Positions 21,804 through 32,339 of a DNA stretch of 64,000 bases are shown here, in pieces. A program made the translations under genes and the position numbers. The first letter of the stretch is position 1. Every line of letters starts with the position of its first letter. Source of the DNA: Adenophora triphylla var. japonica (lineage: Eukaryota; Streptophyta; Magnoliopsida; Asterales; Campanulaceae); contig JAFEMH010007536.1 in assembly GCA_022495995.1 (NCBI GenBank), positions 1 to 64,000 of the forward strand, given 5' to 3'. The notes below the pieces were generated by a model. That model made no database searches, was not told the origin of the DNA, and worked only from the letters and a program-made list of their open reading frames with translations.

Positions 21804-22067
21804 CTCCCTCCGTCCCGCCCGACTTAGGATTTATTTCCATTTTGGGCGTCCCACCCGACTTAGGACGGCCCAAAATGGAAACCTTAAATCACTATTCTCT
21901 CCACTCATTCTCTCTCCTACATTATTTTAATACTCACAACATCATTATAATTTACTATTCCCTCCACTCATTCTCTCTCCTATTTTTAAATTACACTCAC
22001 AACATTTACCTTTTCCTTAATCCCCGTGTCGGAAGCAAATGTCCTAAGTCGGCCGGAACGGAGAGAG
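21804..22067. mobile_element. Stowaway MITE (absent from paralogous copy)
   Basis: CTCCCTCCGTCCCGCCCGAC at the left, GTCGGCCGGAACGGAGAGAG at the right, TSD TA. The paralogous segment at 40041-40070 reads straight through (AAGGTAATATTCC), with one TA at 40054-40055. Confidence 0.9.
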
Positions 22068-22343
22068 TATTCCTATTGATTTCCCTGACCTTTGTTTTTT
22101 ATGCTTTTCCAAATGTCATGAAACTCTACTTGATCATATCTATCTATCTATATATAATAACAAGATAGTGGTAATTTTTTTGCCTTCGAGGGATATTTTC
22201 GTCTTTTCAGGCGGTGGCAAAATTGCAATAACTAAGTCCCAAAAGCCAAGTGGCAATAAGTTATTGGTTTTTTTTTTTTTTTTTTTTAAACCATATTGGA
22301 CAAGTGTCGAATGGCGGAGGAGGGGTAATTCCAACTTTTTCTT

Positions 22344-22364
22344 GGCGCGTGTGGCCCACGCGCC
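22344..22364. other. GGCGCGTG-N5-CACGCGCC palindrome, Helitron A
   Basis: Perfect 8-bp stem with centre TGGCC. Two further flanking bases pair on each side (TT/AA). The surroundings are poly-T and AT-rich. See copies at 34272, 38895 and 40941. Confidence 0.9.
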
Positions 22365-22869
22365 AACACACGCACGTTATGGAAGATTTTTCCTTTTTTT
22401 TTTTTTTTTTTTTAATTCCTTTAACACGTGGCAAGCACCGATTGGCTGAATGGATTTTCAAAAAAAAAATTATCCCATTTCTTTGAGCTCAATTATTATA
22501 TATTAAATTAATTTTTTTAAAATTTTTTTTTTCACCAAAATTCATAATTTTTTTTTCTCTTTAAATAGAGACTTCTTTTATTTGATTTGGACAAAGAAAA
22601 AAAATTATCTTTTTTAAATATAAATTTATTAATTATCCTTTACTAATTTTTCAATTTCTTTTTCGTGAAAATTAATTAAGTTTGAAGTAAATTTTTTAAT
22701 TATAAATGATAATAAAAAAAATCATCTTTTTTAAATTAATTTTTTTTTTACACCATAATTCATAATTATTTTTCTCTTTACATAGAGACTTTTTCATTTG
22801 ATTTGGACAAAGAAAAAAAATACTCTTTTTTAAATATAAATTTATTTTTATTAAGTTTGAAGTATTTAT

Positions 22870-22879
22870 TTTTCTTATA

Positions 22880-22922
<43 letters not shown>

Positions 22923-22960
22923 TTAATATTAATAATATTAATAATAATAATTTTACTAAT
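22870..22960. repeat. (AAT)n / AATATT microsatellite
   Basis: Trinucleotide run in the Helitron A interior. A related run is at 59405-59455. Confidence 0.9.
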
Positions 22961-23080
22961 CATAAAAATAAAGAATTTAAAATAAAGTAAAGTGGTGGAG
23001 TATAGGACGATGAGTTGGGATGGTGTTTAATTTTTTTAAACAAAATTATTTTGTATTTATAAAGTATATAGGGTTATTTA

Positions 23081-23125
<45 letters not shown>

Positions 23126-24140
23126 GAGTGTGATTAATGTGGGTTTTGGTTTCTATTTAATAAGTGGGTGGGTAATATGGTTATTTTTTTATTTTAGTTC
23201 GATATATCAAACAATTTATTTAAAAGGTAAATGATTTTAAATATTGATATGTAATGATGATAATACTGACCACTTTGATAGAGGAGAGAATTTATATATA
23301 ATTTATATTTGTAAAATGTTTATTTCAAAATTTAGATTTATTTTACAAAACTAATACACAATAATAATAATCAATTTTTAAAGTTATTTGTTAATTTTCG
23401 TTATCTATAAAATTCCCGATATTATTATGTATTACTTTAATTTGTTTATGTGTATGTATGTCTAATAATTTAAAAAAAAAAAAATATGAAGATGAATTAA
23501 AATAATTGATAGAGGAGAGAATTTATGGATTGGTCATATAGGGGATGATGAATTTGAATTTGGGTTTGTATTTAATTATTGGGTGAATCACTTATTCATT
23601 ATTTAATGTCTCATAATTGTCTGTAATAAATATTTTAAAGTGTATGATAATTTATTTTTCATTTCACGATATTTTTATTATTGTTTACCTCTTATGTTAT
23701 TCTTATTAATAAAAGTCAAGATAGATATTTATCTTTTGTTGAATTTTTTTTTCTAATAGATACTATGTATTTTGGTATTCTCAATTATATTTTGCATTAT
23801 CGAAATTTCACATTCCCAATGGTCCGAACATATTGATATGTAATGATGCACTTCCTTCCTCTTTCGACATTTGTACTGATAAAGTTGTTTTTAAAAGATG
23901 TGTTTCACAATATATAAAACTGTTTGTCCCATATAGTCATTTTATTTAATTTTCGTCTTTTTAAGCATTAATAACTACCTGTGCATCACACGGATGTAAC
24001 ACTATATTTATTTTAATGATCTTCAATCTGATATTTTTACTGACAATATATTTTTCAAAGCTTTTTTTTAATAATGTATACAAACATCTCTATTTTCTTT
24101 TGTATTCGTTTAATTTTCAATCAGTTATTCGTTATTAACT

Positions 24141-24169
24141 GTCCGTGCATCGCACGGGGGTTAAACTAG
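24141..24169 (+). other. Helitron A 3' terminus (hairpin and CTAG)
   Basis: Stem CCGTG/CACGG with loop CATCG, then the terminal CTAG 10 bp downstream, followed by host T. Confidence 0.9.
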
Positions 24170-24343
24170 TATTAATACAAATATAAAGTCCTAATAATGC
24201 GTTACCAAATATTCCCCCTGTCCCAAAATGTCCCAAAATGATCTTTTCATTTTTTTTTTGCTGTTATTATGAAAAGCTTTGAACAATAATTTTAGATTGA
24301 TTTAATTATACAAATGAATATCTAAAGCATGTTATTGATAGTA

Positions 24344-24690
24344 CTAGTAAAAGCCCGTGTCCGAGAATACGTGGTATTTTTTTAATTAAAAGTGAGGGCA
24401 AAATGGAAAAGGGACAACTTAGGCTCCGTTTGTTTAGCGTAAAACATTTTCCGGAAAATGATTTCCGGCAAAATATTTTCCGGAAAATGAAAATGTTTTC
24501 CGAAAAATAAAATAAAAATGAAGTTTTTCCCATTTTCTGGTGCGAAACAAACACCGAAAAATGAGAAAAATGTTTTCCGAAAAACATTTTCCCCCAAACA
24601 AACGGAGCCTTAGTGAGGGTAAAATGGGAAAAAAACTTTTGGCACTATTCATACAACTATTCATCCCACTTCCCTCATTTATACTATAGA
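24344..24690 (-). mobile_element. Mini-Helitron F1 (minus strand)
   Basis: On the minus strand it starts TCTATAGTATAAATGAGG and ends with hairpin GTGT-TCTCGG-ACACGGG-type sequence and CTAG. Host A|T. Contains a Tourist-like MITE at 24422-24609. Confidence 0.75.
24422..24609. mobile_element. Tourist-like MITE inside F1
   Basis: GGCTCCGTTTGTTT at the left, AAACAAACGGAGCC at the right, TSD TTA (24419-24421, 24610-24612). The sister copy F2 has a single TTA at 24804-24806 and no insert, confirming the boundaries. Confidence 0.95.
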
Positions 24691-24728
24691 TTATACAAAT
24701 GAATATCTAAAGCATGTTATTGATAGTA

Positions 24729-24884
24729 CTAGTAAAAGCCCGTGTCCGAGAACACGTGGTATTTTTTTAATTAAAAGTGAGGGCAAAATGGAAAAGGGAC
24801 AACTTAGTGAGGGTAAAATGAGAAAAAAAATTTTGGCACTATTCATACAACTATTCATCCCACTTTCCTCATTTATACTATAGA
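24729..24884 (-). mobile_element. Mini-Helitron F2 (minus strand), empty of the MITE
   Basis: 156 bp, with the same ends as F1. A 38-bp flank (24306-24343) is repeated exactly between F1 and F2 (24691-24728). Confidence 0.75.
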
Positions 24885-25054
24885 TTGTTGATGATGTATC
24901 AATAACAATCTTTAGATTTTTATTTGTATAATTAAATAAATATAAAGCTATTGTTCAAAGTTTTTTCGTAATAATGGCTAAAAAAAAAAAGTGAAAATAT
25001 CAATTTTTTGGGAGGAAGTGTCGTAAAGCCGCCTATATCTTAGCTTATTTGTAA

Positions 25055-25565
25055 GAGTAAGTTTTAGGGAAAATCTGTTTCTCCATAAGTTATAAAAAGC
25101 CCACTTTCATCCTTAAAAATATCAAGTTTAGACCTTAAAACATTGAGTTTTGGCCTTAAAATACCTAAAAAATAAAATAATGAGTTTATGCGTTAAAACA
25201 GTGAATTTAAGCTAGAAAATAAAATAGCGAGTTTAGGCCTTAAGTGTCGTAAAGCCGCCTATATCTTAGCTTATTTGTAAGAGTAAGTTTTAGGGAAAAT
25301 CTGTTTCTCCATAAGTTATAAAAAGCCCACTTTCATCCTTAAAAATATCAAGTTTAGACCTTAAAACATTGAGTTTTGGCCTTAAAATACCTAGAAAATA
25401 AAATAATAAGTTTATGCGTTAAAACAGTGAGTTTAAGCTAGAAAATAAAATAGCGAGTTTAGGTCTTAAAACAGTGAGCTTAGCCTTTAAAATACCAAGT
25501 TGATATATTTAAAAATAGAATTTTTTATAATTTATAGAGAAACAGATTTCCCCCAAAATTTTCTG
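25055..25565. mobile_element. Family 'M' MITE with internal 226-bp duplication
   Basis: Left GAGTAAGTTTTAGGG, right CCCCCAAAATTTTCTG. Perfect 9-bp TSD TATTTGTAA at 25046-25054 and 25566-25574. The left flank plus left end (from about 25016) is repeated at about 25242 (period 226 bp). The interior has GAGTTTAGGCCTTAAAA-type units. Confidence 0.85.
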
Positions 25566-25574
25566 TATTTGTAA

Positions 25575-25846
25575 TTGTATTTGTAATTAAGACATAAGGA
25601 CTTCAACATTAAATTAAATGGTCAACCTATTATTTTGTTAAAATGGTTCTGTTTGTCCCTCTAATGTTTAAGTCCTTATCAAGTCCTATAACTTTACATA
25701 TTTAGTCCCCATAGTTTTTTTTTTTTTATTGTGATTGTCTCAGTCCAAGGCTATCTGATCATGCTCTCGAACCAGCTATTGATCATCACTTGCTAACACC
25801 GGCTATTCAAAAACAGCCTAGACTTGTACATTCCTCCTATCAGATA
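25575..25846. other. Unique-looking spacer, right part duplicated at 40.18-40.25 kb
   Basis: From about 25760 the sequence (CAGCTATTGATCATCACTTG onward) matches 40182-40256. No gene. Confidence 0.6.
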
Positions 25847-26110
25847 CTCCCTCCGTCCCGGCCGAATTAAGATTTATTTCCATTTTGGGCGTCCCACCCG
25901 ATTTAGGACGGCCCAAAATGGAAACCTTAAATCACTATTCTCTCCACTCATTCTCTCTCCTACATTATTTTAATACTCACAACACCATTATAATTTACTA
26001 TTCCCTCCACTCATTCTCTCTCCTATTTTTAAATTACACTCACAACATTTACCTTTTCCTTAATTCCCGTGCCGGCCCAAAAAATCCTAAATCGGTCGGG
26101 ACGGAGGGAG
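25847..26110. mobile_element. Stowaway MITE (absent from paralogous copy)
   Basis: CTCCCTCCGTCCCGGCCGAA at the left, CGGTCGGGACGGAGGGAG at the right, TSD TA. The unoccupied site is CAGATATAGGTTAG at 40251-40264. Very similar to the MITE at 21804-22067. Confidence 0.93.
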
Positions 26111-26445
26111 TATAGGTTAGTTAGAATTTTAGGGGTCCGAGTTGGACATCCAATTGGGCAGATTTGAATTATTCGGAAACTGCATTATATAGACAATTTA
26201 GGTGCCTAAAATACCCCCGATATTTTGGATATGTGTATGACACGTGACAATTTAAGGCTAAAAACTTAACAAACCTTGACGGAGAGACCAATTTTGTGAC
26301 AAAATTGAATTACATGTTAAAAAGTAAGAAAAATGAAGTACATTGATGACACTTGTAATCAGGCAATAGTACAAGGACCAATGACGTATTTAACCCTTTT
26401 CCATTATTATGTTACTCATTTTGAGATTTTTTTCACAAAATATTA
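26111..26445. other. Segment duplicated at 40257-40440; no gene
   Basis: 26113-26290 (ATAGGTTAGTTAGAATTTTA onward) matches 40257-40435 with few differences. No coding potential is seen. Confidence 0.7.
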
Positions 26446-26772
26446 CCCCTCCGACCCACTTAGTCCTACTTTTCCTTTTAATCCGTTTCAGATTAAGAGT
26501 TTCATTTTATAAATGACAAAATTTGAACAGTATTTTAGATATATATACTCTTATAATGTAAATATATTTACAAAAAAAAAAAAATCATTATGTCCTCATA
26601 ATGTTAACATATTTAAAAAAAAAAAAACAATTAAAAAGAGGTTTTATCATAAATGTTTTAACTTTACATTCTCTCTCCTTTAATCTTCTACCCACTTGCA
26701 ATTTTTTATTCATTTTTTAAAGATTTTCTTAAGAAGCATAAAAAAGGAACCATTGAAGTAGGACGGAGGGAG
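26446..26772. mobile_element. Stowaway MITE (14014-type)
   Basis: CCCCTCCGACCCACTTAGTC at the left, AGTAGGACGGAGGGAG at the right, TA on each side. Interior ATTCTCTCTCC. Confidence 0.7.
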
Positions 26773-26949
26773 TACTTTTTAAAAATATAATTCTCAAAAT
26801 AACAAACCTTTTAAACTATTTGTTAAAATGTTCATTTATTTAAAACTCGCTAAATGGTATAGCGAGTTTGACATTCTTCCGTTCAAACTTGCCAAATAAA
26901 ATAACAATTTTTTTTTAATTCAACTTTTTTATTCCTGCAATTATCTTAA

Positions 26950-27099
26950 GAGTAAGTTTTGGGAGAAATCAGTTTCTCCATAAATTATAAAAAGTCCAAT
27001 TTTTTTCAACTTGCAAATATTTGACAAATATAAGATCAGTTTAAAAAAACAGGACTTTTTATAACTTAGGGAGAAACTAGTTTCCCCCAAAATATTGTG
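26950..27099. mobile_element. Family 'M' MITE, short copy
   Basis: GAGTAAGTTTTGGGAG at the left, CCCCCAAAATATTGTG at the right. Perfect 9-bp TSD TTATCTTAA (26941-26949, 27100-27108). Confidence 0.85.
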
Positions 27100-27418
27100 T
27101 TATCTTAAATGACGTATAAATAAAACTCGCCAATTAAATTGACTAGCTAGAAGATACCTATATTATTCCACATCTGATGTAGCTACATACTACCTAGTAC
27201 CTAGCTCTACCAATGATGTAGCTACTAGTACCTAATACCTAGCTCTAACCACCTCGGTCAAATAAATGCCTCAATTGACAGCTTTGACTTGCAGCTGGAC
27301 TCACAAATTGAACTCGCCAAATCAAATGAGGAGTTCAATTCTCGCTTAAACTCATCATATCAATTGATAAGTTTCATTTACACGTCATTTAAGATAATTG
27401 AAGAGTAAGGGGGTTTTT

Positions 27419-27835
27419 GTTTTTTTTAAGTGATAAGTGCTGAAATCTGATTTCAGTTCTGAAAATGGCTGAATGATTAAGAGGCAGCAACTGAAAACTG
27501 AATTCTGAATTGGATAAGTTATTTGATTTTGTATACGAATTCATTATCTGAAACAAAAAAAATAAAAAAAAATTAAAAAAAAAAAATAAAAAAAAAACCC
27601 AAACGTAAATGCAAAGGAACGATAAACGGTTTTAAAAAAAAATTAACATAAACCAAGCATGAACGGTGCGTTTTAAGAGGCTTTCAAAGACCATTTTTAC
27701 CTCTTAAAAATCGGTGGCTTTTAAGAGGCATTAAGGCTGAAAAAAAAAAAAACAAACACACTTAAAGTGTTTTACCTCTTAGAATTAAGTGATTTACCTC
27801 TTAATAAGAGGTAAAATGAAAAAACAAAAGCCCCC
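27419..27835. mobile_element. Harbinger-like or related TIR element
   Basis: GGGGGTTTTTGTTTTTT at the left, AAAAACAAAAGCCCCC at the right, TAA on both sides. The core has TTTTAAGAGG / CCTCTTAAAA inverted words. The flanks also share a longer AAGATAATTGAAG-AGTAA repeat. Confidence 0.65.
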
Positions 27836-28021
27836 TAAGATAATTGAAGGAGTAATAAAGGGAAATTTCATTAAAAAAAACAAAAAACTCACCATTTCAA
27901 TTGGTGAGTTTCAACGGACAAATGTTAAACTCGTTATACCATTTAGCGAGTTTCAAAAAAATTGGACATTTTGGCAAATAGTCTGAAAGAGTTGTTATTT
28001 AGGAAATTATATTTTTTAAAA

Positions 28022-28547
28022 GAAATATTTTGAGAAAAAAATCCTCCTTTTGATATAAATTACATTTATATAATGATTAAATTGCTCTGATTTTTTATTT
28101 ATTTAAACATATAACATTTATTTTGGGACAGACTAAAAAGAAAAATGTAAAATGGGCGGCGAAGATTCAATAAAAAATTGTGATAGACAAGCTAGTAATT
28201 ATTAGTTCGGCAACGAATCTGCTCCATCATATTCGCTAATGAAAACAAGAAGTAACAACAAGATATTTACTTGCTTTCTTTGTCCAATTTAGGAACTCAA
28301 GAACAATTAAAAAAGAAAATAAAAAAATATGTGCAAATAAGTTAGGGCACGTCCTTGTTGTTCAACCATAACTACATGTTCAACAAATGGCCAAATTTGA
28401 AATTGATTTTTAACAGTTCATTCAAAATTACATCAAAAAGACAAACCCAATAAGTAACTTGTAACAAATGCAAATTCGATAACCAATTGAAACATCTCGA
28501 CAAACTCAGGTAACTAAAATGCAATTTGCCTTGAATAATGTATTATT
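28022..28547. other. No gene seen
   Basis: AT-rich spacer. No ORF, TIR or LTR is recognised. Confidence 0.5.
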
Positions 28548-28871
28548 TGTGAAAGTTTGCTATATTTGAGCCACGATCTAATATGTTAAGCTTTTAGATC
28601 AAGTGGTAACTCTAATATGGTATCAGAACGCAAGGTATCGAGTTCGATTCCATCTGCTTGCAGTATTACCCGAATTTAAGTGTGCAAAAATTGCACTATA
28701 TTGACATGCCCGATAATGTGACTTATTTGAAATTTGACATGCCCGATAATATGGCATGTTTGTAATCTCTCCACGTGTACAACCGGGTCAGACGTGAGGG
28801 AGAGTGAAAGTTTGATATATTGAGCCACGATCTAATAGCTTAACCTTTTAGATCAAGTGTTAACTCTAACA
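28548..28871 (+). mobile_element. TRIM (terminal-repeat retrotransposon in miniature)
   Basis: Two 70-bp direct repeats, 28548-28617 and 28803-28871 (shared GAGCCACGATCTAATA, TTTTAGATCAAGTG, TAACTCTAA). Directly after the first is TGGTATCAGAACGC, the initiator-Met tRNA primer binding site with minor change. Before the second is the purine tract GACGTGAGGGAGAG. The 5-bp duplication TTATT flanks the whole (28543-28547, 28872-28876). No coding capacity. Confidence 0.85.
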
Positions 28872-28876
28872 TTATT

Positions 28877-29162
28877 CATACGAACTAATAGTAAAACAAA
28901 CCAGAAGCGAAGCGGAGCTACACGGAGACAAAGGGAGGCAACAATACTCCTTTAATTTTGAAAAAATGTTAATTTTTCCCTTGTAAATTGACAATATGTA
29001 ATATATTACCCCTAAAATTATGGTGGTTATCAATTTTGTACCCATTTTTTAATAAAAAATTGCACTACCTAATATTTGTATCCTTATAAATTTTTTATCT
29101 CCATTTGTCCAAAATGGCAAAATCCTAGCTCAGCCAAACAGACGTGTTTGTTATACTTCAAA
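28877..29162. other. No gene seen
   Basis: AT-rich spacer up to the end of Helitron B. Confidence 0.5.
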
Positions 29163-29312
29163 CTAGTGTAACTTTCCTGCGATACACGGATAGCTAGACG
29201 AAAATTCATGCAAATATAACAGGAAGTAGAAATGTTTGTATACATTGTAAAATACTTTTTTGAAAACTATATTATTGTACAAATATCAGATTGAAGGTCA
29301 CTAAAATAAATA

Positions 29313-29567
29313 CTCCCTCCGTCCCACGTGAATGTAAACCAACTTTTTGGGTGTGGGAATTAAGGAAAAGTGATATTAAAAAAAGAAAAAATTAAATGTT
29401 GTGAGTATGAAAAATTAAATAGAATAGAGAATGAGTGGGAGGAATAGTGAGGAGAGAGAATGTTGTGAGTGTAAAAGTGAAATATTTATTTCCATTTTGG
29501 AAAGTTTGCATTAACGTGGAACGGACCAAAATAGAAATAAGTTTGCATTCACGTGGGACGGAGGGAG
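29313..29567. mobile_element. Stowaway MITE in Helitron B
   Basis: CTCCCTCCGTCCCACGTGAA at the left, TTCACGTGGGACGGAGGGAG at the right, TSD TA. Helitron C has the unoccupied site at 34843-34844. Confidence 0.95.
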
Positions 29568-30110
29568 TATATATTTAAGGCATAGTTAGTTTGGACGAAG
29601 CGCGTTTTATACGTAAATTCCCGTTCTATTCAATAATAATCACATTTGACATCCATTTTTCAATGCTATGGAATTGAACGCATATTTTTTATGTAAAACA
29701 TATTTATTGTGTATTGAACGTGATATGTGCGTAATTTGCCACTTAGTTTCGACAACGATTGGGAAAGCGTAATAAATCAACTTATAAGTCTCCAAATATT
29801 TATCTTCAACGGCAATTCTGAAATCTTGACTCTAGTGATTCTTCAAACAAACAAATTACATGAAATGAAATTTTCAAGTATCATCAATTTTTATTTTTGA
29901 GAAGTTATTTTGTTCTTGAACCGTATTCAACTTCTACATCTCCGTTTGATTTTTACATATCTCTTTAATGTTATTGTTATATAATCATGGTTTTTTATAT
30001 CGCAAGTAATTAAATTTAACATTAGAAAAAATTATTTCACTATCAAATAAATAAATGCTCCCTTCGTCCCATTTTAAACTTCCTTTTTTATAATAAAAGG
30101 TGTCCCATTT

Positions 30111-30507
30111 GAGTGCGTCTGGGGAGAAACGCGTTTCTCCGTCGCGTATGGAGAAACGGGGCTTGTTATGTCGCGCGACATAAGTAGCCGGTTCACGGAT
30201 ATCCTTCTGAAAGCTTCGGATATCCGTAGCTTTGAAATGGATATCCGGAAGCTGTAAAGGATATCCGAACCAAGTATTTTTTGGATATCCTTTACAAAGC
30301 TTCTGTATATCCAGAAGCTTTGAAATGGATATCCAGAAGCTTTGTAAAGGATATCCAGAAAAAATATTTGATTTCTGGATATCCTTTCCAAAGCTTCTGG
30401 ATATCTTTTCCAAAGCTTCTGGATATTGGCTAGGTATGTCGCGCGACATAACAAGCCCCGTTTCTCCATGAGCGACGGAGAAACGCGTTTCTCCCCAGAT
30501 TTTGTGG
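30111..30507. mobile_element. Palindrome-rich foldback element
   Basis: Inverted arms of about 73 bp start at TCTGGGGAGAAACGCG. Each arm contains GGAGAAACGCGTTTCTCC (30123-30140, 30477-30494), a perfect 18-bp palindrome, and a TATGTCGCGCGACATA palindrome (30167-30182, extended to 18 bp at 30166-30183; 30435-30450). The core has eight GGATATCC sites interleaved with AAGCTT-type words. Target duplication TCCCATTT (30103-30110, 30508-30515). The unoccupied site is at 35391-35398 in Helitron C. Superfamily uncertain (8-bp TSD suggests hAT). Confidence 0.85.
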
Positions 30508-31541
30508 TCCCATTTTAAGTTTTAAAAAAGGAAAATGAAAATCTTTTAATACTTTTATATTCAATGGTCTTATAAGTCATACTAACAACAACTATTCACT
30601 AATTACTTTGTACCCAACGTTTAATACTTTATAATAAAACCATTCGTCTCTTTAATATCCTAACCAATTTTTTAACGTTTAAAATAGGACAAAAGTTGAA
30701 GAAAAAATTATTAATATTTCTATTATAAAATGCAATTTTTTTCCCTTTATTTCCTTATAAATGTAGAGATTAATAATATGACATAGAAAAATAAGAAAAT
30801 ACAATAAACTATAAACAAATAAGTATATAATAATATACAAATATTATCAATATTTAAAATTTATTATAAAAAAATATGAATACTATGCGGGTTCGGGTTA
30901 AATGGGACGGTTCGAGCTAATCTCAAATCCACCCCAATCCCACCCGATTTAAAAGAAAACATTTCCAAACTCTTTTCATTAGAAGCGGATCAATGAGAGT
31001 TTAGGAGGGATTAAAAAATTTGATCAACCCGGTTTTTACTTACATAATTCTTTAAATAGGACAATATCAAGTTGAAGCACATACTAACACTGTTTTCCTA
31101 GAATTGAGCCAAAAAAAGTAATTTGATTACTCTACTTCAAAAATTTTAATTACTTGAGACGGAAATTATAATTTTCCCTTCTAGTTAAAGCACATAATAA
31201 TGCAATTTTTTGGCAAAAAAAGTAGTATTATTTTTTGGTGATTTATTTTGAGTTGAAAGTAATAATCATTTTTGAAATTAAGAAAATATTTTTTTTGTAT
31301 AATGACATTTTTTAAAGTTGACTTGAGACGGAAAATATAATTTTTCCTTCTAGTTTTATTTATTTTAGTTTTCATTATTAAGACTTAATTTTTATTTTGC
31401 TAGTAATTAAATTTAACATTCGGATAAATTATTTCACTATCAAATAAATAAATGCTCCCTTGGTCCGATTTTAAACTTCCTTTTTTTTTAATAAAAGGTG
31501 TCCCATTTTAAATATAAAAAAATTACAATGAAAAAATTATA

Positions 31542-31769
31542 CTCCCTCCGTTCCAGCGGAGTGTGGATTTTTGGTCAACTTTGACCACTAATTTAAATAA
31601 ATAATAATGATCCTAATAAAAATTTAAAAATTTGTTATTGTATCACGCTTAATAATATTAACAATAACATTTTTTGGATTTTTATTAGGATCATTATTAT
31701 TTATTTAAATTAGTGGTCAAAGTTGGTCAAAGTTGACCAAAAATCCACATTCCGCTGGAACGGAGGGAG
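31542..31769. mobile_element. Stowaway-type MITE, almost fully palindromic
   Basis: CTCCCTCCGTTCCAGCGGA at the left, TCCGCTGGAACGGAGGGAG at the right, TSD TA. The arms extend inward for about 100 bp (TGGTCAACTTTGACCACTAA and inverse), so the single strand would form one long hairpin. Confidence 0.9.
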
Positions 31770-32339
31770 TAAGTCATACTCACAACAACTATTCACTAAT
31801 TACTTTGTACCCAACTTTTTATACTTTATAATAAAACCATTCATCTCTTTAATATCCGAATCCATTTTTTAACGTTTAAAATAGGACAAAATTTGAAGAA
31901 AAAATTATTCATAAGTATTATATATAAAAAGGCACAAATAAATGAAACCAAGATTAATAATCCATCAAATTTTGATAAAATAAAAATTAAAACATAAATA
32001 TTTCTAATAATTATATTTGTAGGCAATAATAAGATTTTTAATAAGATTTTTAATTTCACTTATATACTTCAACTACTCTTTAAATTAAAATATGTTATAT
32101 CAAATGGCTTCCACATTTTTTTTTATCATTAATCTAAAGTTCTTTATTAATAACCCATCATTTTGTAAAAGAGATCCATAGGAATTGTTTCTAAAAAAAT
32201 AAAAAATTGAGCGAGAAGAACGTAATATAAAATGTTTTGTAAAAAAAAAAAACCAAATGAAAATTCATAATCGAATGGTTTTCATTATTTCTACAGTACT
32301 TTTAAGGAAAAAAATTGTCCTTCTATTAAAAAATGCATA

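Larger units (their letters stand above)
22139..24169 (+). mobile_element. Helitron A (non-autonomous), exact boundaries
   Basis: Begins TCTATCTATCTATATATAAT and ends with the hairpin CCGTGCATCGCACGG followed by GGGTTAAACTAG, i.e. 5'-TC and 3'-CTAG. The host dinucleotide is A|T with no target duplication. The unoccupied site exists at 40118-40130 (gatcata|tattaatac), and joining the Helitron flanks gives exactly that sequence. No Rep/helicase ORF is present. A GGCGCGTG-N5-CACGCGCC palindrome is near the 5' end and AAT-rich tracts lie in the interior. Confidence 0.93.
24213..25010. mobile_element. Palindromic MITE hosting mini-Helitrons F1/F2
   Basis: Left arm (24213-24343) and right arm (24885-25010) are inverted: TTTGAACAATAATTTTAGA against TCTTTAGATTTTTATTTG with ATTGTTCAAAG. 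Outer ends CCCCCTGTCCCAAAATG and TTTTGGGAGGAAG. Its centre is occupied by two tandem mini-Helitrons. Confidence 0.6.
26776..28021. mobile_element. Long-TIR element (about 175-bp arms) with nested MITEs
   Basis: The left arm 26776-26949 and right arm about 27836-28021 are inverted copies: both read AAAATATAATT, then ACTCGCTAAATGGTATA, then CCGTT and finally TTATTACTCC/TTATTCCTGC with AATTATCTTA. The TSD is not resolved. Inside lie a family M MITE (26950-27099) and a TAA-flanked element (27419-27835). Short CTCGCC/CTCGCT words recur through the core. Confidence 0.6.
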
